A DNA stretch of 31,662 nucleotides. Source: an uncultured Oscillospiraceae bacterium. GTDB taxonomy: Bacteria; Bacillota; Clostridia; Oscillospirales; Oscillospiraceae. The stretch spans positions 1 to 31,662 of the forward strand of contig CAJUOA010000026.1 of assembly GCA_910587785.1 (NCBI GenBank), written 5' to 3'. This document shows positions 14,960 through 23,216 of this stretch, one piece after another. The notes under the pieces were generated by a model. That model was not told the DNA's origin. It worked only from the letters and a program-made list of their open reading frames with translations, and searched no databases. Numbering within the stretch: the stretch's first letter is position 1; each line of letters opens with the position of its first letter. A program made the translations under genes and the position numbers.

Positions 14960-16261
14960 ATGATTACTGACTTTTTTCTGATTTTATCCGTTCTTAACGA
15001 GCAACACTTCTTCAACGACTTCTACGCCAAGGACACGAGTAAAAAGGTCCGCTCCGTGATGAAGGCGAAAGGAACCAGCGGCAAGCATCTGGGCGGCCCA
15101 CCCTACGGCTACCGTTCCGACCCGCAGGACAAGGACCACTGGATTCTGGATGAGGATGCCGCCCCGGTGGTCAAGCGAATCTTTGACATGACGATTGACG
15201 GCATCGGCCCGTCCCGGATTGCCCGCATCCTGGAATCGGACGGGGTACTGACGGTCAAGGCACTCTATGCCAAGCAGGAAGGAAAGCCCCTGCCAGAGCG
15301 CCCTCACCACTGGATCGAGCAGTCTGTGGTCAGCATCCTGGAGCGCATGGAGTACACCGGATGCACCTGCAACTTCAAGACCTACTCCAAGTCCTACAAG
15401 CTCAAGAAGCGCATCCCCAACGCCCTGGAGGATATGTTCATCCTGCCTGACACTCAGGAGGCCATTGTACCGCAGGCCCAGTGGGACCGGGTGCAGGAGC
15501 TTCGGAAGAACAAGCGGCGTGTTACCAAGGGCGAGCGGCAGGGACTGTTCTCCGGACTGGCGTTCTGCGCTGACTGCGGCAGTAAACTCCATTTTGGCAC
15601 CTGCAAGAGTTTTGAAGGCCACCAGGACCGCTATGTCTGCTCCCATTACAAAAGCGGGCGCGGAACCTGCTCGGCGCACTATATCCGGGAAGAAGTTCTG
15701 CGGGATGTGGTGCTGGAGCGCATCCGGGCTGTGACGGACTATATCCGCCGGGATGTAGACGGATTCCAGGAGGAATGGCTGCGCTGCCGAAGAGAGGACC
15801 AGGAGAAGTCCATCCGGGATGATAAGCGGCAGCTTGCCAAGACACAGAAGCGTCTGGCCGATCTGGATGTTCTCTTGACGAAAATCTATGAGGACATGGT
15901 GCTGGGAGATTTGAGCCGAGAGCGGTATCAGAAGATGAGCGAGAGCTATGAGGCAGAGCAGGAGCGGCTGAAGCTGGAGATCGCGGTCACGGAGGAATGG
16001 GTGGAGCAGCGGGAGGAAATGGACAGCAATCTGGACCGCTTCTTTGCCCTGACGGAGAAGTATGTGGATATCCCGGAGTTGACGTCTACCATCGTGAACG
16101 AGTTCATCAAGAAGATCATCGTCTATGCCCCAGACAAGTCCAGCGGCAAGCGGACGCAGGAAATCCGTATCATTTTCAACTTCCTGGATGAAGTGGAGTT
16201 GCCGGAAATCAACGGCTCCATCATGGTCGAACAGACCAAGAAATGCAGAAAGACGGCGTGA
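14960..16261 (+). pseudogene. Large serine recombinase lacking its catalytic domain
   Basis: C-terminal two-thirds of a TndX/TnpX-type large serine recombinase. Family sequence begins at about 15011 with FNDFYAKDTSKKVR and runs through the recombinase domain (GGPPYGYR, then LDEDAAPVVKRIFDM). A zinc-ribbon (CADCGSKLHF with two later cysteines), a long coiled coil (about residues 270-370) and the C-terminal VNEFIKKIIVYAPDKSSGK follow. The N-terminal resolvase domain of about 120-140 residues, with the nucleophilic serine, is absent. The preceding 17 codons are unrelated, and the first ATG has no ribosome site. It cannot catalyse recombination alone. The 173-bp gap to its left (14787-14959) shows no gene; three scattered TCGAA-containing segments are the only pattern seen. 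Confidence 0.88.
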
Positions 16262-16308
16262 CCCTCAAGTCACGCCGCCCTCTGCGGCAATAGTTCCCTA
16301 TTACCCTT

Positions 16309-16335
16309 AGCCCTTGCGGTACAAGGCTTTTTCTT
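16309..16335 (+). terminator. Rho-independent terminator after the recombinase
   Basis: AGCCCTTG and CAAGGCT pair around a CGGTA loop and are followed by TTTTTCTT on the plus strand. On the minus strand the same hairpin lies just past the tRNA-Thr 3' end, so it may originally have been the terminator of that tRNA gene. Confidence 0.7.
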
Positions 16336-16380
16336 GGAGCTGCTAGGCAGATTCGAACTGCCGACCTCATCCTTACCAAG
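16335..16380 (-). other. tRNA-Thr(GGT) 3' fragment: attachment-site scar
   Basis: On the minus strand these 46 bases match the 3' part of a bacterial tRNA-Thr. They comprise the anticodon loop and 3' stem (CTTGGTAAGGATG, anticodon GGT), variable loop, T-arm with GGTTCGAATC-type loop (GCAGTTCGAATCTGC), acceptor strand TAGCAGC, discriminator T and encoded CCA. The 5' half (D-arm, acceptor 5' strand) is absent; the match stops at 16380. A 3' fragment of this kind is what integration into a tRNA gene leaves at the distal end. By geometry the integrated element lay to the right (above 16380) and the original tRNA-downstream DNA to the left. Confidence 0.82.
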
Positions 16381-16390
16381 TGATAGAAAA

Positions 16391-16423
16391 CCCGAACGCT
16401 ACTGGTGTTCAGCAGTTTCCGGG
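16391..16423. terminator. Bidirectional hairpin terminator beside the att scar
   Basis: CCCG...CTGCTG pairs with CAGTAG...CGGG (minus strand; 14-position stem with two mismatches and a 5-base loop). It is followed by TTTTCT on the minus strand and CCTTTTTG on the plus strand. It would end transcription of brnTA and, from the other side, stop read-through from the recombinase. Confidence 0.6.
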
Positions 16424-16530
16424 CCTTTTTGTTCCGGGAAAATAATGCTTTCCGTTCTATCCGCTCCACTGGCTCCGTCCGCTTCTTTCCCCGTGTGGGT
16501 CAGGTTGTGGGTCAGCCCCTCAATTTGCCA
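16399..16530 (-). pseudogene. Possible C-terminal tail of a tyrosine integrase
   Basis: A 43-codon open stretch with no start, containing LTHNLTHTGKEADG and ending in TAG immediately before the tRNA-Thr scar. Tyrosine integrases of clostridial elements often end in repeated LT-x-N-LT-type tails, and int usually lies beside att, pointing at it, as here. Catalytic residues are not present, so this rests on position and a weak resemblance. Confidence 0.25.
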
Positions 16531-16705
16531 CACGCCGCACCGGATTGACACGCCGGAATTTTATCGCCCGCTCCGGGGTAGTCTCAGGACAATCCTCATC
16601 AAAGGTGATCGGCATGGTCCTGGCCCGCTCCAGCTCCTTCAATTCCTCGTGAGTAAAAGCCAACTCATTTTTGAGCTCTCTTGTCAGATCATCCAAACTT
16701 CCCAT
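16520..16705 (-). CDS. brnA: BrnA-like antitoxin
   Basis: A 61-residue acidic protein following the BrnT toxin gene with a 17-bp overlap, the normal brnT-brnA order. The ATG at 16705 has AAGGGG eight bases upstream. It begins MGSLDDLTRELKNELAFTHE and contains TFDEDCPETTPERAIKFRRV, similar to the D-E-D-x-P-E-L-T segment of short BrnA-type proteins. It lacks the usual C-terminal ribbon-helix-helix half, so DNA-binding autoregulation may be absent or done differently. Antitoxin role is inferred mainly from position. Confidence 0.6.
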   Translation of the reverse strand: MGSLDDLTRELKNELAFTHEELKELERARTMPITFDEDCPETTPERAIKFRRVNPVRRVAN

Positions 16706-17114
16706 AATACACACCCCTTTCAAAACTGGTAGCCATACGCGCAGAAATCAGCCGAATGACCTCTTCAGGCTTTCCCGGCTCGTCACGAATGATTCTCTCC
16801 GTATATACAACAAACAGGATATCATCTATCCGCTGGGGGCCCTGCAGAGTCCCAATCGTGGTCAGATTTCCCGCAGAGGTATCGCCTATCGTATTGTAAC
16901 GGTCTTCTGTCTCACTGTGCCCTTCATCGTAAAGCTCAATGCGGTCATAGTCAAAAAACACGCGGGCAGCACTCTGAAAGGATATTCCATGTTTCTCAAT
17001 ATTTTTTCGGTTTTTCTCTGGATCATACTCGAAGCGCAATCCACCCAAAGTAAAACGCACTACATTTGTTCCCGTAGGCATCACCCCCGCAATTTGATTA
17101 CTACTATCTGTCAT
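16689..17114 (-). CDS. brnT: BrnT-type toxin
   Basis: Toxin of the BrnT family (RelE-like fold ribonuclease that inhibits translation). The core starts at about residue 28 with FEYDPEKNRKNIEKHGISFQ, continues AARVFFDYDRIELYDEGHSE and EDRYNTIG, and ends RLISARMATSFERGVYYGKF with the conserved Arg/Ser-Ala-Arg segment. At 141 residues it is longer than classical BrnT (about 90). It has an N-terminal extension of about 27 residues and an insert between EDRYNTIG and DDILFVVYTER. The -10 box lies 4 bp before the ATG at 17114, so unless the mRNA is leaderless, translation may start at the GTG-ATG near 17081 after GGGGG. It overlaps brnA. Confidence 0.82.
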   Translation of the reverse strand: MTDSSNQIAGVMPTGTNVVRFTLGGLRFEYDPEKNRKNIEKHGISFQSAARVFFDYDRIELYDEGHSETEDRYNTIGDTSAGNLTTIGTLQGPQRIDDILFVVYTERIIRDEPGKPEEVIRLISARMATSFERGVYYGKFG

Positions 17115-17118
17115 TTAC

Positions 17119-17147
17119 AGTATAGCACAGATTCACCAAAAAGGAAA
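17119..17147 (-). promoter_or_regulatory. Probable brnTA promoter
   Basis: TATACT (17119-17124) with a weak TTTCCT -35 element 17 bp upstream on the minus strand. The predicted start of transcription falls at the annotated ATG, favouring the internal translation start. Confidence 0.45.
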
Positions 17148-17316
17148 GGGGGTCCCGCATATCAAATTCTGCTATGCTGTAAACAAAGAAGCTCCTTCTC
17201 TGATATGAACCATGGGCAAGGTAGCAGGAGGCTCCCCCTGGTGTGCCAAAAAATTGTGCAAATTGCTTCGTTTAGACAGCTTTTCTTCTCCTTCGCTTTC
17301 AAAACTTTGGGTAGAC

Positions 17317-17345
17317 TTGTGACGCTTTCTTCGGTATCGTATTGT
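17317..17345 (+). promoter_or_regulatory. Probable promoter of the stalk-domain protein gene
   Basis: TTGTGA, 17-bp spacer, TATTGT, ending 41 bp before the ATG; AAGGAGGA lies at 17373-17380. The match to the vegetative consensus is moderate. Confidence 0.45.
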
Positions 17346-17386
17346 TTGCCAAAGGACCATCCATTACAATTCAAGGAGGAAGCATT

Positions 17387-18235
17387 ATGAGCAGAAGAAA
17401 AGAAGTCGCTCTGGTGACAGCGGGCATCCTAGCAGGGATTACCGTCAGCGGGCCTGCATCCCAAGCAGCGGCGGGCCTCATGGCCAACGCCAGCAGTCAG
17501 CGATTCTACGTCAACGAGCAACGCCTACCCTTGGATGCCTATGAGATCAACGGTAGCAACTACGTCAAGCTCCGGGACATCGGACAGGTACTAGATTTTG
17601 GCGTCGCCTACGACGCCAAGACCAACACCGTCACCATCTATCCGGACAAGCCCTACGAAGCGAAAGTGGTATCCCCCTCCGCACTCAGCAAAAATCCGGA
17701 CGGCTCCATCAATGTCCCCCAGGATGGCAGCCGATACGTCCCGCAGGCGGGTGATGTGGTCCGCTGCGATAATGGCACCAATTACACCATCACGGATGTC
17801 AGCCGGTACGACAAGAACTACTTCGCGGGCGGACCGGCGGGCTCTCTTCCGAAAGCCACCTGCGACTGGAGCCAGTTCGACCAGCCGGAGCTGCCCAAGG
17901 CCGAGGTCAGACGGTTCAACGATCCCGACGGAGACTACCTCTTCATCCGCAACCTGTACGAGACCCGCCGAATGCTCTACAGCCTCTACAACGCCATGGG
18001 CGAGGACGAGTGGATCATGCAGAGCGGCAGTCCAAGGATGCGGGGAGACGGGACACCGTGGGTACACATCCACCTGACGCTCCCGGAGGACATGATCGGC
18101 GCTCCCTTCTGGCCCTGGAGGGAGGATGCAGTCCCAGAGATGCTCCACTCCTGCCCTGGCGGGGACTACTACCTGGAGGTCTGGGATGTGTTCAAGAGCG
18201 GCAAATTCATCAGAACAGAATACAACCTGCGCTGA
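17387..18235 (+). CDS. Exported stalk-domain (copper amine oxidase N-terminal-like) protein
   Basis: A 282-residue exported protein. An N-terminal signal peptide is visible (SRRKE, then hydrophobic VALVTAGILAGITV, then Ala-rich PASQAAAG). The next domain (about 36-88: RFYVNEQRLPLDAYEINGSN, then YVKLRDIGQVLDFGVAYD and NTVTIYPDKPY) is the copper-amine-oxidase N-terminal-like stalk domain that Firmicutes use as a surface module. The C-terminal 190 residues are Tyr/Asp/Pro-rich (DPDGDYLFIRNLYETRRMLY, WVHIHLTLPEDM), and I recognise no family in them. AAGGAGGAAGC precedes the ATG. It stands alone between brnTA and the type I R-M genes. Function unknown, probably cell-surface. Confidence 0.82.
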   Translation: MSRRKEVALVTAGILAGITVSGPASQAAAGLMANASSQRFYVNEQRLPLDAYEINGSNYVKLRDIGQVLDFGVAYDAKTNTVTIYPDKPYEAKVVSPSALSKNPDGSINVPQDGSRYVPQAGDVVRCDNGTNYTITDVSRYDKNYFAGGPAGSLPKATCDWSQFDQPELPKAEVRRFNDPDGDYLFIRNLYETRRMLYSLYNAMGEDEWIMQSGSPRMRGDGTPWVHIHLTLPEDMIGAPFWPWREDAVPEMLHSCPGGDYYLEVWDVFKSGKFIRTEYNLR

Positions 18236-18462
18236 TAGTCAGTACACAATACTGGGGCGATGTGCCGATGCGCACCGCCTCTTCTATTCCTCAAGGGGCA
18301 CCACGAGGAAGTACCGCTAAATTGCACCACTGTCTACAAAAAAAGAGCTGAAAGAAAATGCCTTCACGATGTTTGGCAAAAATCCACAAGCAAATATCAT
18401 TGGGTGCTTTCTGCGCAATTTGTTTACTCCTTCAAATACCCTGGAAAATTTCGGTGGGCCGC

Positions 18463-18491
18463 TTGCTTTTATACCACTCTAAGGCTATAAT
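18463..18491 (+). promoter_or_regulatory. hsdM promoter, in a 369-bp gene-free stretch
   Basis: TTGCTT, 17-bp spacer and a perfect TATAAT (18486-18491), about 105 bp before the hsdM ATG. The rest of 18236-18604 holds no gene I can support. The leader has a short CCGC/GCGG hairpin followed by TTAGCATTTTTT (about 18528-18550), which might attenuate, but the stem is only 4 bp. Confidence 0.7.
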
Positions 18492-18604
18492 GAGTTGGTT
18501 GAAATATGTCTAACTTTAAGAAACTTCCGCAGTAGCGGTTAGCATTTTTTGAGCAATCCACAGCCGCCCGAATTCTCACTCAACAACCTGGAGGCATCAC
18601 TGTA

Positions 18605-20422
18605 ATGATCAACATTCGGAAACTGGAATCTGATCTGTGGGAATCTGCAGATCTGCTCCGTGCATGCTCCAAGCTGACCTCCAACCAATATTGTATGCCT
18701 GTGCTTGGCCTAATCTTTCTGCGTTACGCCTACAGTCGTTTCAAATTGGTAGAGAAGGAAATTCTGAAAAACCGCCCGGTGCGCGCTGGTCGGGTTCTAC
18801 CTGTGGAGGCCAGCGATTTTGTCTCCAAAAGTGCCCTGTTTCTGCCAAGAGAAGCCCAATACGAATATCTGGTCAATCTCCCCGCCGATATCGCCTCGGC
18901 AGAGCTGGTCAACCAGAGCGGCCACACCATGAACAGCCTGGGCGAGGTAGTCAACAACGCCATGGAGCTGGTGGAGGCCCAGTCGGAACAACTGGCGGGC
19001 GTCCTGCCCAAGGATTACACCATTTTCTCCGACGAGCTTTTGGCGGAGCTGCTGCGCATTTTCAACAACAGCGCCTTGGACGAGGTGGGCGGCGACGTGA
19101 TCGGGCGCATCTATGAATACTTCCTCAACAAATTTGCCAAAAACATTGCACAGGACGACGGGGTGTTTTTTACGCCGAAGTCTCTGGTCAAGATGATTGT
19201 CAACGTTCTGGAGCCCCACGGCGGCGTACTCCTTGACCCCGCCTGCGGCAGTGGCGGCATGTTTGTCCAAACCGGTGACTTCGTCAACGCCGCTGGCATG
19301 GAGGCCAACGCCTCTATGACCTTCTACGGCCAAGAGAAGGTGGAGTACAACGCCCAGCTCTGCCTGATGAACATGGCGGTCCACGGGCTCAACGGCATCA
19401 TCAAATCCGGCGATGAGGCTAATACCTTTTACCACGACGCCCACAATCTGGACGGCTGCTGTGACTATGTGATGGCGAATCCGCCTTTCAACGTGGACAA
19501 GGTCAATTCCGAATCCGCCCAGAACGCGGGACGCCTGCCTTTCGGTCTGCCCTCCGTCAACAAGGCCAAAGAGGTGGGGAATGCAAACTATCTCTGGATC
19601 TCCTATTTTTATTCCTATCTGAATGAGAGAGGCCGGGCTGGTTTTGTCATGGCCTCCTCCGCCACAGACAGCTCCGGCAAGGACCGGGACATCCGGCAAA
19701 AGCTGGTGGAGAGCGGCCATGTGGACGTGATGGTCAGCGTGGGCAACAACTTTTTCTACACCAAATCTCTGCCCTGCTCTCTGTGGTTCTTCGACAAGGG
19801 AAAGCCGGAGGCACTGCGGGACAAGGTGCTGTTTATCGACGGTCGGAACTACTACACCGTGGTGGACCGCACGCTGAACGAGTGGAGCGAGTGGCAACTC
19901 AAGAACCTGAACGCCATTGTGTGGCTGTACCGGGGCGAAGTAGAAAAATATGCGGCTCTGCTGGAGGAATACCAGGCGGCGCTGGGCAGCGCGTCTTTCG
20001 CCCAACGGGCGGAGGAGCTCTCCGCGGAACTCAACGCCCTGCGGGACGAGGCGAAAAAAGCCGTGGCGGAGGCTGCCAAGCGGGAGAAAAAGAAGGTGCA
20101 GGCGGACTGCGACCTGCGGCTGTCGGCACTGGAGGAGACCCTGACCACCGCAAAAGAGGCCGTCTGGCTCTATGAAAAGTTTGGAGAGGGCGAGTACCGG
20201 GACATTCCAGGGCTGTGCAGGATAGCGAGCCTTGCGGACATTGCTGAAAAGGGCTGGTCCCTGACCCCCGGTGCCTATGTGGGCGTGGCCCCGGTGGAGG
20301 ACGATGGGGTGGATTTTGCCCAGCGGATGGGAGAGATTCACCAGGAACTGCTGGATTTGCAGAGAGAATCCAATGAGCTGATGGAGGCCATCTCCAGGAA
20401 TCGGAAGGAGATGGGGCTGTGA
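18605..20422 (+). CDS. hsdM: Type I restriction-modification system, DNA methyltransferase subunit
   Basis: HsdM adenine-N6 methyltransferase of a type I system; with HsdS it forms the modification enzyme. The 605-residue product has the N-terminal helical domain (LRACSKLTSNQYCMPVLGLI, FLRYAYSRF), GRIYEYFLNKFA, the SAM-binding LDPACGSGGMF and catalytic MANPPFNV. A long charged C-terminal coiled coil (about 430-530) is probably the HsdS contact. The length is at the upper end for the family, and no motif is missing. The ATG is preceded by CTGGAGG at 11 bp. The end overlaps hsdS by 4 bp. The promoter lies about 110 bp upstream. GC content matches the host better than the following two genes do. 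Confidence 0.96.
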   Translation: MINIRKLESDLWESADLLRACSKLTSNQYCMPVLGLIFLRYAYSRFKLVEKEILKNRPVRAGRVLPVEASDFVSKSALFLPREAQYEYLVNLPADIASAELVNQSGHTMNSLGEVVNNAMELVEAQSEQLAGVLPKDYTIFSDELLAELLRIFNNSALDEVGGDVIGRIYEYFLNKFAKNIAQDDGVFFTPKSLVKMIVNVLEPHGGVLLDPACGSGGMFVQTGDFVNAAGMEANASMTFYGQEKVEYNAQLCLMNMAVHGLNGIIKSGDEANTFYHDAHNLDGCCDYVMANPPFNVDKVNSESAQNAGRLPFGLPSVNKAKEVGNANYLWISYFYSYLNERGRAGFVMASSATDSSGKDRDIRQKLVESGHVDVMVSVGNNFFYTKSLPCSLWFFDKGKPEALRDKVLFIDGRNYYTVVDRTLNEWSEWQLKNLNAIVWLYRGEVEKYAALLEEYQAALGSASFAQRAEELSAELNALRDEAKKAVAEAAKREKKKVQADCDLRLSALEETLTTAKEAVWLYEKFGEGEYRDIPGLCRIASLADIAEKGWSLTPGAYVGVAPVEDDGVDFAQRMGEIHQELLDLQRESNELMEAISRNRKEMGL

Positions 20423-21621
20423 TGTGGGAATACATTCGTGCTGACCAGTATTGTGATTCCGTTAGAGATGGTACACATGACACTCCAAAACCTACTGAAA
20501 GTGGATATAAACTTGTAACGGGGAAACACATCAAAGCAGGTCAAATAGACTCTTCAACTGCTTACTTCATTTCAGAAAAAGATTACATCGCTATCAACGG
20601 ACGAAGCCTTGTCGAACAATGGGATGTTCTTATGTCGATGATCGGTACTGTTGGTGAGTCTGCGATTGTCAAAGAACCGCCCAGTTATGCCATAAAAAAT
20701 GTAGCATTATTCAAATGTGGTGGATCAGAATTAAAGGGGCGTTGGTTGAGTTATTACTTGCAATCACCAGTAGGGCAAGGACATATGAATGGAAATCAGA
20801 AAGGGTCCAGTCAACAATTTCTCTCATTAAAGCAATTACGCGCTTTGCCAATACCTGTTCCGGAAAAATCTTTCATGCAAAAGGCAGTACAAATTCTCTC
20901 CGCCTATGACAACCTCATCGAAAACAACCAGAAGCAAATTAAGCTGCTGGAAGAAGCAGTCCAACGGCTGTATAAGGAATGGTTCGTGGATTTGCGGTTT
21001 CCTGGGTATGAGGCCACGCCGGTGGTGGATGGGGTGCCAAAAGGGTGGGAACTGGGCCGTTTGGAAGATGTAATCGAATTTAATCCCAAAGTTTTCCTCA
21101 GCAAAGAACGATTAAAGCAAAGCGTCCCTATGACCGCATTAAGCACCAACTCAATGATACTGAATACCGAAGAATTTACAACTACATCCTCTAATTCTGG
21201 GAGCAAATTTCAAAACGGTGATACATTACTGGCGAGAATCACCCCATGCCTTGAAAATGGAAAAACCGCCTTTGTTGCAGGCGTTGAAAGCGACGAAGGT
21301 GCCGTCGGCTCTACAGAATTTATTGTTATGCGGTCAAAGGGAATCAATTCCTATATGGTATATTTATTGGCCCGGACAGACGCTTTCAGGCAGTCGGCAA
21401 TCAACAGTATGACAGGGAGCGATGGCCGTCAGCGCGCACAGGCAGACAAGTTAAAGACACTCCCATATCTCAGGCCAACCGACCAAATAACGAAGCTATT
21501 TGCGGGATATGCAGAGCCGATATTTTTACAAATACAAAAGAAGAATGAGCAAAATGTCAGGCTTAGACAGTCCCGCGACCGCCTGTTGCCCAAACTGATT
21601 AATGGAGAATCGGAGGTATAA
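20419..21621 (+). CDS. hsdS: Type I restriction-modification system, specificity subunit
   Basis: HsdS recognises the split target site. The 400 residues show the two-repeat layout: target-recognition domain 1 (about 1-150), central conserved coiled coil (AYDNLIENNQKQIKLLEEAV, then LYKEWFVDLRFPGYE), target-recognition domain 2 (about 210-355, starting PKGWELGRLEDVIEFNPK) and the distal conserved region (IQKKNEQNVRLRQSRDRLLPKL). It starts at a GTG overlapping the hsdM stop, with an ATG immediately following; either could serve. Much of it is clearly more AT-rich than hsdM, as often seen when target domains are exchanged by recombination. The sequence it recognises cannot be predicted by eye. 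Confidence 0.95.
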   Translation: MMWEYIRADQYCDSVRDGTHDTPKPTESGYKLVTGKHIKAGQIDSSTAYFISEKDYIAINGRSLVEQWDVLMSMIGTVGESAIVKEPPSYAIKNVALFKCGGSELKGRWLSYYLQSPVGQGHMNGNQKGSSQQFLSLKQLRALPIPVPEKSFMQKAVQILSAYDNLIENNQKQIKLLEEAVQRLYKEWFVDLRFPGYEATPVVDGVPKGWELGRLEDVIEFNPKVFLSKERLKQSVPMTALSTNSMILNTEEFTTTSSNSGSKFQNGDTLLARITPCLENGKTAFVAGVESDEGAVGSTEFIVMRSKGINSYMVYLLARTDAFRQSAINSMTGSDGRQRAQADKLKTLPYLRPTDQITKLFAGYAEPIFLQIQKKNEQNVRLRQSRDRLLPKLINGESEV

Positions 21622-21626
21622 ATAAG

Positions 21627-22478
21627 ATGGAGAAAATTTCTTTAGATAAAATTGTTTTTGGGAAAACAGATGCATTTCGGGAATTAAACACATTTGGACA
21701 AGACTATTTTGTCAATTCTTTTGTTTCTAACCCCAAGTATCACATCGATGAATTTTTCTCTGGAGATCGTTATTATATCTGCGGGAAAAAGGGAACAGGT
21801 AAATCTGCTTTTTTGAAATACCTTGAATGTAGCTTTACAAAAAATACAGAAAATTTGGTTTTTTCAATTCGCTTCAAATCGGATATTGATCAAATAGATA
21901 AGGAAAGTTTTGAAGAGATCGCGATAAAAAGCGAAAGCTCTCTAGATGAAGAAAAATATGAGATATCATCAATAACCGATCAAGCATCATATGTTTTAGT
22001 ATGGAAAACCTTCTTAATCAACCAAATTATTACCAGAGCCTCCGCTGGAGAATATAGGGTATTCGCGGATAATGATGATTACCGTTTACTCGTTTCATTG
22101 CTGAAATGTATTTATGGGGAGACAGATACTCCTGCTATTATAATGCCCAAAATCAAGCGCGGATCTGTAGAATTGACTGCAGCGTTTGCAGACGCTCTTT
22201 CAGCATCAGTAAAACTAGAACTTGACTTTGACTCAAACAAAAAGAGAATAAATTACAGCAAGATTTCAAAAAAAGTATACCAATTATTTTCTCAGTTGCA
22301 TTTCGTATGTTCTCCAGTATATATTTTAATTGATGAGTTAGAATTATCAGTCCGTAATAAACATCAATATGAGAAAGATGTAGCCTTAGTTCGTGATTTA
22401 ATACTTGCCATAGATGATATTAACTCAATGTGCGCCGATAAATGCCAAAATATACACATTTTTACAACATGCCGCCTG
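21627..22478 (+). pseudogene. P-loop ATPase (Sll1717-like), truncated at its 3' end
   Basis: N-terminal 280-odd residues of a P-loop ATPase resembling the Sll1717 family, which often accompanies restriction or defence genes. FGKTDAFRELN leads to Walker A ICGKKGTGKSAFLKYLE near residue 52-68; YILIDELELSVRNK is a Walker B-like segment near 230. The family-like sequence ends at NIHIFTTCR (about 22475), where an Arg-Ser-Glu-Val continuation is usual. From there the frame stays open only because it runs antisense through the GC-rich recombinase gene. Strongly AT-rich, unlike both flanks. CGGAGG precedes the ATG, 5 bp after hsdS. Probably non-functional; in intact loci hsdR may follow. Confidence 0.75.
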
Positions 22479-23078
22479 TCAGCGCTGGGCGTCCTCAAAC
22501 CCCGCCGCGCGGTAGCGGAAGGTGGACAGCGGCATACCGCACTCCCTCGCCGCCGCGGCGCCGCTGATCGCCCCGGCCTTCCAGCGGCGGTAGGCGCTGG
22601 AGTAGCCCTCCGGCAGGGGCCTGGAAGGCCGTCCAAACCGGACGCCCCGGGCCTTTGCGGCGGCAATGCCCTCGGCCTGCCGCTGACGGATGCTGGTCCG
22701 CTCATTCTCCGCCACAAAGGAGAGCACCTGGAGCACGATGTCGCTGAGGAAGGTGCCCATCAGGTCCTTGCCCCGCCGGGTGTCCAGCAGGGGCATATCC
22801 AGCACCACGATGTCCACCCGCCGCCCCTTGGTCAGAAGCCGCCACTGCTCCAAAATCTCCCCGTAGTTCCGCCCCAGCCGGTCGATGCTCTTGATGTAGA
22901 GCAGGTCGTCCGGCTTTAATTTTTTGACCAGCTTCTGGTACTGGGGCCGCTGGAAGTCCTTGCCGGACTGCTTGTCAAGGAAGATGTTCTCCTCCGGCAC
23001 GGACACCGCCCGCAGGGCGATGATCTGCCGCTCCTCGTTCTGCTCCCGGGTGCTGACCCGGACATAGCCGTATATCAT
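22479..23078 (-). CDS. Small serine recombinase (resolvase/invertase family)
   Basis: A 199-residue resolvase/invertase. The N-terminal catalytic domain starts IYGYVRVSTREQN, with the nucleophile at Ser9. It continues LLYIKSIDRLGRNYGEILEQW and IVLDMPLLDTRRGKDL, then the E-helix region VLSFVAENERTSIRQRQAEGI followed by AAKARGVRFGRP. A C-terminal helix-turn-helix (GAISGAAAARECGMPLSTFRYR) completes the usual layout. Length is normal, and the ATG at 23078 has AAGGAGG ten bases upstream. Its stop codon coincides with the breakpoint of the truncated ATPase on the other strand. It is GC-rich like the pyr operon, so it probably belongs to the resident chromosome or an old element. Its target (transposon res site or invertible segment) is not visible. 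Confidence 0.93.
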   Translation of the reverse strand: MIYGYVRVSTREQNEERQIIALRAVSVPEENIFLDKQSGKDFQRPQYQKLVKKLKPDDLLYIKSIDRLGRNYGEILEQWRLLTKGRRVDIVVLDMPLLDTRRGKDLMGTFLSDIVLQVLSFVAENERTSIRQRQAEGIAAAKARGVRFGRPSRPLPEGYSSAYRRWKAGAISGAAAARECGMPLSTFRYRAAGFEDAQR

Positions 23079-23216
23079 CGAAATCGCGCCTCCTTCCTGC
23101 CTGCAAGATCATTGTAGCTCAGGATGAGGCGCTTCCTTGCGCTTTTTTGGAGATTTTGCCGGGAGGATGAGAAACGTCCCTCAGAGCCCCCTGCTACAAG
23201 ATATGCGCAGGGGTGC

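Noticed and set aside
16335..16380. A functional tRNA-Thr gene
   Set aside because: Only the 3' 46 bases match; D-arm and 5' acceptor strand are missing, so no tRNA can form.
16221..16469. An 82-codon minus-strand open frame
   Set aside because: It runs across a tRNA fragment and two hairpins, so it is not a plausible protein gene.
18797..20341. A 514-codon open frame on the minus strand
   Set aside because: It is entirely antisense to hsdM, which has all its motifs; the long frame reflects GC-rich codon use.
22479..22919. Continuation of the ATPase frame past 22478
   Set aside because: The translation is the antisense of the serine recombinase and has no relation to the ATPase family; the real gene is truncated.
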